Part shown: one piece after another, positions 60,568 to 64,000 of the stretch | Position numbering within the stretch: the first letter of the stretch is position 1 | How the letters are laid out: each line of letters begins with the position of its first letter | NCBI GenBank assembly: GCA_963836195.1 | Contig: CAWIIX010000002.1 | Location: 1 to 64,000 of the forward strand | Length of the DNA stretch: 64,000 bases | Source: Trebonia sp963836195 | GTDB lineage: Bacteria > Actinomycetota > Actinomycetes > Streptosporangiales > Streptosporangiaceae | Reading direction: 5' to 3' | Made by a program: the position numbers and the translations under genes | The notes under the pieces: generated by a model | Told to the model about the DNA's origin: nothing | Database searches by the model: none | The model's input: the letters and a program-made list of their open reading frames with translations, nothing else

Positions 60568-60676
60568 GCGACTCCCGGTCCACCCCCGCCCCACCCGCCA
60601 CCCGCCACCCCACCAGCGACTCCCGGTCCAACCCCACCCCACCCGCCACCCCACCCGCCACTCCACCCGCCACGCC
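60568..60676 (+). repeat. Proline-codon-like tandem repeats with 48-base period
   Basis: GCGACTCCCGGTCCA occurs at 60568-60582 and 60616-60630, 48 bases apart, each followed by runs of CCACCCGCCACC. The right end has three to four further CCACCCGCCAC units. Such runs are prone to copy-number change. Confidence 0.7.
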
Positions 60677-60682
60677 ACTCGA

Positions 60683-60696
60683 GATAACAGCAAGAA
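60683..60696 (+). repeat. Copy 6 of GATAACAGCAAGAA
   Basis: Exact copy between the tandem repeats and the 20-bp palindrome. Confidence 0.75.
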
Positions 60697-60714
60697 GCTA
60701 ACGGGCGCCGGGCA

Positions 60715-60760
60715 GCAATATGGCGTTTCCGCCGCCACCACGGCGGAAACGCCATATTGC
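60715..60760. repeat. Perfect 20-bp palindrome with CCACCA loop
   Basis: GCAATATGGCGTTTCCGCCG, loop CCACCA, then the exact complement at 60741-60760. It is 70 bases past the glycosyltransferase stop on the minus strand. It probably ends transcription from both sides, but the length of the arms and the shared loop with 32969-33007 are notable. Confidence 0.7.
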
Positions 60761-60830
60761 CTCGACGCATCGAGCTACTTCGCCTGGTGCGCACCCCGGC
60801 CCTGCCTGGCAGGGCCGGGGTACGAGCTAT

Positions 60831-62018
60831 TTAGGCCGCGAGCGCGGTGTCGTACACGGCCAGCGTCTCGTGCGCGATCCGGTCCCAGGAGTACCGGGAC
60901 CGGGCCCGGTCGGTCGCGGCCACGCTGAACGCCTCGAGCAGCATCGGGTGGGCCAGCAGCGCGCGGATCTTCTGCGCCAGCAGGGCCGGGCGCAGGGGCT
61001 GGACCAGGATGCCGGTGGTTCCGTCGACGACGGCGTCGAGGTGGGCGCCGTTGACGGTCGCGACGACGGGGGTGCCGCAGGCCATGGCCTGGATGGAGGT
61101 GATGGCCGTGGCCTCGTGCTGGTTGACGTTGACCATGAGGTCGGCCGAGCGCAGCAGCGGGGGGAGGGCGGCGCGGCCGACCTGGCCGGCGAAGAAGACC
61201 CGGCCGTGCAGGTCGAGGGTGTCGGAGAGCTTGGCGAGGCGGCGGTAGGTCAGGTCGCCGCGCAGGTCTTCGCGGGCGGGGCCGCCGGCGATGACGAGCT
61301 CGGCCCCGGGGATCTTGGCCATGGCCTGGAGCAGGATGGCCAGCGACTCGCTCTCGGCCGCCAGGTCGGTGACCGTGACCAGGCGGTGGCGGTCGTTGCG
61401 GTCGTGGGTGGGACCCTCGGGGGTGAACTCACTGGTGTCGATGCCGGTGGGGACGACGCGGATGTGGCTGCGGGGGATGCCGAGGCGGGTGAGATCGCTT
61501 TCCTCGTCGTAGCTGCTCGCGACGACGGCGTCGACGGTGCGCCCGATGGCGGGCTCGAGGCGGATCCGCTCGGTCCCGGCGCCGGCCGGGATCAGGCCGT
61601 GCCGCTGCTCGGTGACCCCGAGCTGGTCGAACGACTGCACGACGGGAACCTGGAGGTCGCGGGCGGCCGACAGGGCGGCCAGGCCGCTGGTCCAGCGCAG
61701 CGCGTGGACGACGTCGGGGCGGTCCTTGGCCCACGCCCGGTGCAGCGGGGCGCTGAACGCGCCGACCTGCTTGACCAGGTGGGAGTCGTCGCCGCCAGAG
61801 TCGGCCGGGCCGACGTACTCGACGCTGACGCCGGGGGCCAGGTCGGCTCGCTCAGGCAGCTGCCGGCCGGTGCGGCGGGCGTAGACGGTCACCTGGTGGC
61901 CCTCGTCGGCCAGGCTCTTGCTCATCTCGACCAGCCGGGCGTCATCGCCTGCGGCGGCGGTGCTGGTGTCGGCGCCGGGGACCGGAGTGCTGTGCTGGGC
62001 GACCAGTGCGATCTTCAT
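60831..62018 (-). CDS. Glycosyltransferase family 4
   Basis: GT-B fold enzyme, 395 residues, that would transfer a sugar from a nucleotide donor. The N-terminal half opens KIALVAQHSTPVPG; the donor-binding half contains VVPTGIDTSEFTPEG, LVTVTDLAAESESLAILLQAMAKI and the E-x7-E-like region HEATAITSIQAMACGTPVVA. It resembles MshA-type and other actinobacterial GT4 enzymes, but the acceptor is unknown. It lies between the phosphatase and STAS genes with no clear functional link. Confidence 0.87.
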   Translation of the reverse strand: MKIALVAQHSTPVPGADTSTAAAGDDARLVEMSKSLADEGHQVTVYARRTGRQLPERADLAPGVSVEYVGPADSGGDDSHLVKQVGAFSAPLHRAWAKDRPDVVHALRWTSGLAALSAARDLQVPVVQSFDQLGVTEQRHGLIPAGAGTERIRLEPAIGRTVDAVVASSYDEESDLTRLGIPRSHIRVVPTGIDTSEFTPEGPTHDRNDRHRLVTVTDLAAESESLAILLQAMAKIPGAELVIAGGPAREDLRGDLTYRRLAKLSDTLDLHGRVFFAGQVGRAALPPLLRSADLMVNVNQHEATAITSIQAMACGTPVVATVNGAHLDAVVDGTTGILVQPLRPALLAQKIRALLAHPMLLEAFSVAATDRARSRYSWDRIAHETLAVYDTALAA

Positions 62019-62216
62019 GTCGGGGATGCCTCTCCTCGTAAACGGGGAGCCATCATCGGCGAGCTGTCGGCGCCGGAACCCTCAGGTGAAGAGCAAAAAA
62101 ATAAGTGGGCCGCGCGAGCACGCACGCCGAAGATGGCGTGGACGTGCCTGCGTCGTAGGCACCACGAGGTGGTTTTTTTCCAGGCCGGCGCCGGGCTAAA
62201 CCCGCCCGCGCGAGAA

Positions 62217-62567
62217 TTATTCGGCGGTCGCCTCGGCCACGCTGGCGTAGACCGGGAGCAGCTGGTCGGCGGCGGTCAGCCTGAGCATCTTCGCCACCGG
62301 GTCACGCGGCCCGGCCAGCGCGAGCACGCCGCCCTGGCGGTCCATCGTCCGGTTCGCCCGCAGGACCACGTGCAGCGCCGAGGAGTCCATGAAACGCAGC
62401 TGGGACAGGTCGATGACCAGGGTCCGCGGCTCCTTGGCGACCTCGGCGTCAAGGAGCTCGCGCAGCGCGCCGCTGTTGGTCACGTCGGCCTCGCCGGCCA
62501 GCGCCACCAGGGTGTACGGGCCGCCGTCGGAGTCGCCCGTCGCAACAGACGTGGTGAGCAGGTCCAC
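62217..62567 (-). CDS. STAS-domain anti-sigma factor antagonist 2
   Basis: 116 residues, single STAS domain. The phosphorylatable Ser is S62 in QLRFMDSSALHVVLRA. The GTG start is in a short AT-rich stretch. With the HATPase gene just upstream on the same strand it forms a classical partner-switching pair. Confidence 0.92.
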   Translation of the reverse strand: MDLLTTSVATGDSDGGPYTLVALAGEADVTNSGALRELLDAEVAKEPRTLVIDLSQLRFMDSSALHVVLRANRTMDRQGGVLALAGPRDPVAKMLRLTAADQLLPVYASVAEATAE

Positions 62568-62671
62568 ACCCGTGTTTTACCACATGAAGGCGTCGGTCAG
62601 GATCACGCGGCCGCACTGATTCGAACTAAAGGCCCGGCCGCCCGCCGCCGCCTGCCAGACGGAGCGGGACG

Positions 62672-63115
62672 CTAGATCGCCATGTGCATGCGGATCGTGG
62701 TCCCGGTCTCGTCCGAGCGCAGCTCTACCAGGTCGCAGACCTGGTAGACGAGCCAGAGGCCGTGCCCGCCGGTGGCGTCGGGGCCGGGCCGGCGCTGGCC
62801 CGCCAGCGGGTCGGTGATGGTGCCCTCGTCCTGGATCTCGCACACGAGCTCGCCCGGCTGGCGCCAGATCGTCAGCGTCCCGGCCGACTGGGTGTGCCGC
62901 AGCGTGTTGGCGGCCACCTCGCTGACCGCCAGCACCAGGTCGCTGGCCCTGCCCTCGGTCAGCCCGGCCGCCCGACCCTGCTGCAGCACCAGCGCGCGCA
63001 CCTTTGACAGATCGGTCCGGTAGGCGTGGCAGGTGGCGTCGTCCCCCGGCGGCGGCAGCGGCGGCGTGCGCGGCGGCGGGGGACGTAGCGGCGGGGCGTG
63101 CTCCTGCTCGGTCAC
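62672..63115 (-). CDS. Anti-sigma factor serine kinase, RsbW-like HATPase
   Basis: 147 residues. The HATPase boxes are intact: N-box SDLVLAVSEVAANTLRHT, G1 region CEIQDEGTITDPL and G2 lid GGHGLWLVYQVCDLVE. It would bind and inhibit a SigB/F-type sigma factor and phosphorylate a STAS antagonist such as the product of 62217-62567. The N-terminal 25 residues are Pro-rich. GTG start; the pair STAS-HATPase is read in the order HATPase then STAS. Confidence 0.9.
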   Translation of the reverse strand: MTEQEHAPPLRPPPPRTPPLPPPGDDATCHAYRTDLSKVRALVLQQGRAAGLTEGRASDLVLAVSEVAANTLRHTQSAGTLTIWRQPGELVCEIQDEGTITDPLAGQRRPGPDATGGHGLWLVYQVCDLVELRSDETGTTIRMHMAI

Positions 63116-63635
63116 GCCGCAGGCCGCCCGTCACGGCGGCGGACCGGTCCGGCCGACGTCGGCCATGACGGCTGGTTCGAGTGCAGCGGTGTCATAGGAG
63201 CTGCGGATCTCCGAATCCGCGGGTGCGAACGCGAGATTGGTGAGCGCGGCGCGCTCAGGCAACGGGTCGCTGTCGGCATCGACGATACACCGATGGCTGC
63301 GTTGCGATCGTGCCCCGTTGGGATTTCAGGGTCTTCGCCCCTCCCGGACCTGGAACCTAGCCCAGGACCAAGCCCACGTCGGTGGCCGGCACGGCCCCCT
63401 CGGCCGTCACCGCCTCCACTCTGGTCGCGGGCACGGCGGACCTTCACCCAGGTTCCAGCCACGATGAAACGGGCTACCCGGCCGTTTCCGAGGTAAACGG
63501 CCGGCTCCGTGCCGCGGGCGTTAGGAATGCGTTAAGCCTGAAGGTCGGAGCGACGGTCCGAACCTGGCGTCGGTGCGCTGGCTGGTCACCGGCGTAGCGG
63601 CCCTGGGTGCTGTCCCGGCCCTGATCGTGATCGGC
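63116..63635. other. Intergenic region before gvpK end, no gene recognised
   Basis: About 520 bases between the start of the HATPase gene and the stop of gvpK, both on the minus strand. Open frames here have no recognisable protein character. The only clear structure is a hairpin at 63478-63504. Confidence 0.5.
63478..63504. terminator. Hairpin downstream of gvpK
   Basis: CCGGCCGTTT, loop CCGAGGT, AAACGGCCGG: ten perfect pairs. It lies 130 bases past the gvpK stop on the minus strand and may end the gas vesicle transcript. Confidence 0.5.
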
Positions 63636-63959
63636 TTATGACAGCAGCGGGCCGAGCGGGCCCAGGTCGATGTTGAGATCGTCCCATTCGAGGCCGAACT
63701 CAGCGAGCAGCTCGCCCATCCGCTCTTGCAGCCTCATCAGCGTGTAGCCAATGCGCTCGGCTTGCTCGTCGGAGACGGTCTCGTCCTCGACCCGGCGCAG
63801 CGCCTGCCGCTCCATCAGCTGCCGCAGCAGTTCCACGATCGTGAGCACGAGCGTCGCGAGCCCGCGCTCGGCCGCCCGCGGGTCATCGTCGGCGTCCAGC
63901 CGGTACCGCGTCTGCGGGCCCACCTGATCCGTCCGGCTCGGCCGGTCAGGCTCGCTCAT
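63636..63959 (-). CDS. gvpK: Gas vesicle protein GvpK
   Basis: 107 residues. The conserved part is ERGLATLVLTIVELLRQLMERQALRRVEDETVSDEQAERIGYTLMRLQERM, followed by the acidic ending GLEWDDLNIDLGPLGPLL. GvpK is needed for gas vesicle assembly in organisms that have it, though its exact job is unclear. It is usually the last or near-last gene of a gvp cluster; reading on the minus strand, the rest of the cluster would lie beyond the right edge of this window. Confidence 0.93.
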   Translation of the reverse strand: MSEPDRPSRTDQVGPQTRYRLDADDDPRAAERGLATLVLTIVELLRQLMERQALRRVEDETVSDEQAERIGYTLMRLQERMGELLAEFGLEWDDLNIDLGPLGPLLS

Positions 63960-64000
63960 CGTCGCCCCCCTGCCCCTGGTTCCGCGAGGGCGCCGACCGA

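Larger units (their letters stand above)
60307..60830. other. Convergent intergenic region with tandem repeats and a long palindrome
   Basis: About 520 bases between the stops of the phosphatase (plus) and glycosyltransferase (minus) genes. No credible gene is seen. From 60541 to 60676 the sequence is built of CCACCCGCC-type repeats; a repeat copy (60683) and a perfect 20-bp palindrome follow. Confidence 0.7.

Noticed and set aside
60307..60701. C-terminal extension of the ANTAR-phosphatase through the Pro-rich repeats
   Set aside because: The phosphatase domain ends properly at 60306 in the correct frame; the longer open frame is the wrong frame after the shift near 58926.
62161..62179. Short stem ACCAC-gag-GTGGT followed by a T-run as a plus-strand terminator
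   Set aside because: Only five pairs, and no plus-strand gene or RNA candidate lies upstream.
63573..63641. Possible 22-residue hydrophobic peptide (GTG start) ending inside gvpK on the other strand
   Set aside because: A plausible membrane helix, but no convincing ribosome binding site and too short to separate from chance.

Overview
The window is a high-GC actinomycete chromosome segment. It carries a complete Pup-proteasome locus (ARC ATPase, Dop, Pup ending GGQ, PrcB, PrcA), a discrete FAS-II operon (fabD-fabH-acpP-fabF plus an AccD-type carboxyltransferase) with a FasR-like PucR regulator, a WhiB protein, ANTAR/GAF and SpoIIE-type PP2C signalling proteins and a gas-vesicle gvpK. Together these point to a sporulating or filamentous actinomycete related to Streptomyces/Streptosporangiales. 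The species cannot be named from the sequence. No tRNA, rRNA, insertion sequence, phage or CRISPR array was seen.

Layout. 0.3-6.7 kb: dipeptide/oligopeptide ABC importer (lipoprotein SBP, two ATPases, two permeases). 6.7-10 kb: PH-domain membrane protein, a DrrAB-type exporter and its PadR regulator. 10-19.2 kb: RecB-like nuclease, site-2 protease and TrmI, then arc-dop-pup-prcB-prcA, which together tag, unfold and degrade proteins. 19.5-24.8 kb: FAS-II operon on the minus strand. 25-26.8 kb: VapBC toxin-antitoxin and a PLP-dependent desulfhydrase/deaminase. 26.9-30.9 kb: FasR-like regulator and pyruvate dehydrogenase AceE, linking acetyl-CoA supply to fatty acid synthesis. 31.3-32.4 kb: DUF3052 protein and an AhpE-like peroxiredoxin whose leader looks structured. 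33-43.7 kb: GH1 beta-glucosidase, LacI regulator with two palindromic operators and a second Opp-type importer with two tandem SBPs, probably a beta-glucoside or oligosaccharide uptake island. 43.9-63.1 kb: stress and partner-switching island (GlsB/YeaQ protein, CBS protein, two GAF-ANTAR regulators, two HATPases, two STAS proteins, CYTH-CHAD protein, WhiB, SigB/F-family sigma factor, two SpoIIE-type PP2C phosphatases, a multi-HAMP hybrid kinase, a 6C-like small RNA, a GT4 glycosyltransferase). Three promoters of SigB/F type (GTTT-N14/15-GGGTA) lie in this island. 63.6-64 kb: gvpK at the edge.

Two things cut across the window. First, a 14-bp sequence, GATAACAGCAAGAA, occurs six times exactly and only between genes, mostly between convergent genes. 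It lies beside long perfect palindromes and GC-rich tandem repeats, and I do not recognise the family. Second, nine otherwise well conserved genes each contain one single-base frameshift (about 4357, 7116, 17452, 26242, 40911, 47209, 48081, 54295 and 58926). In every case the intact protein continues in the next frame, so sequencing or assembly indels are the simplest explanation. The coordinates given for those genes span both frames.
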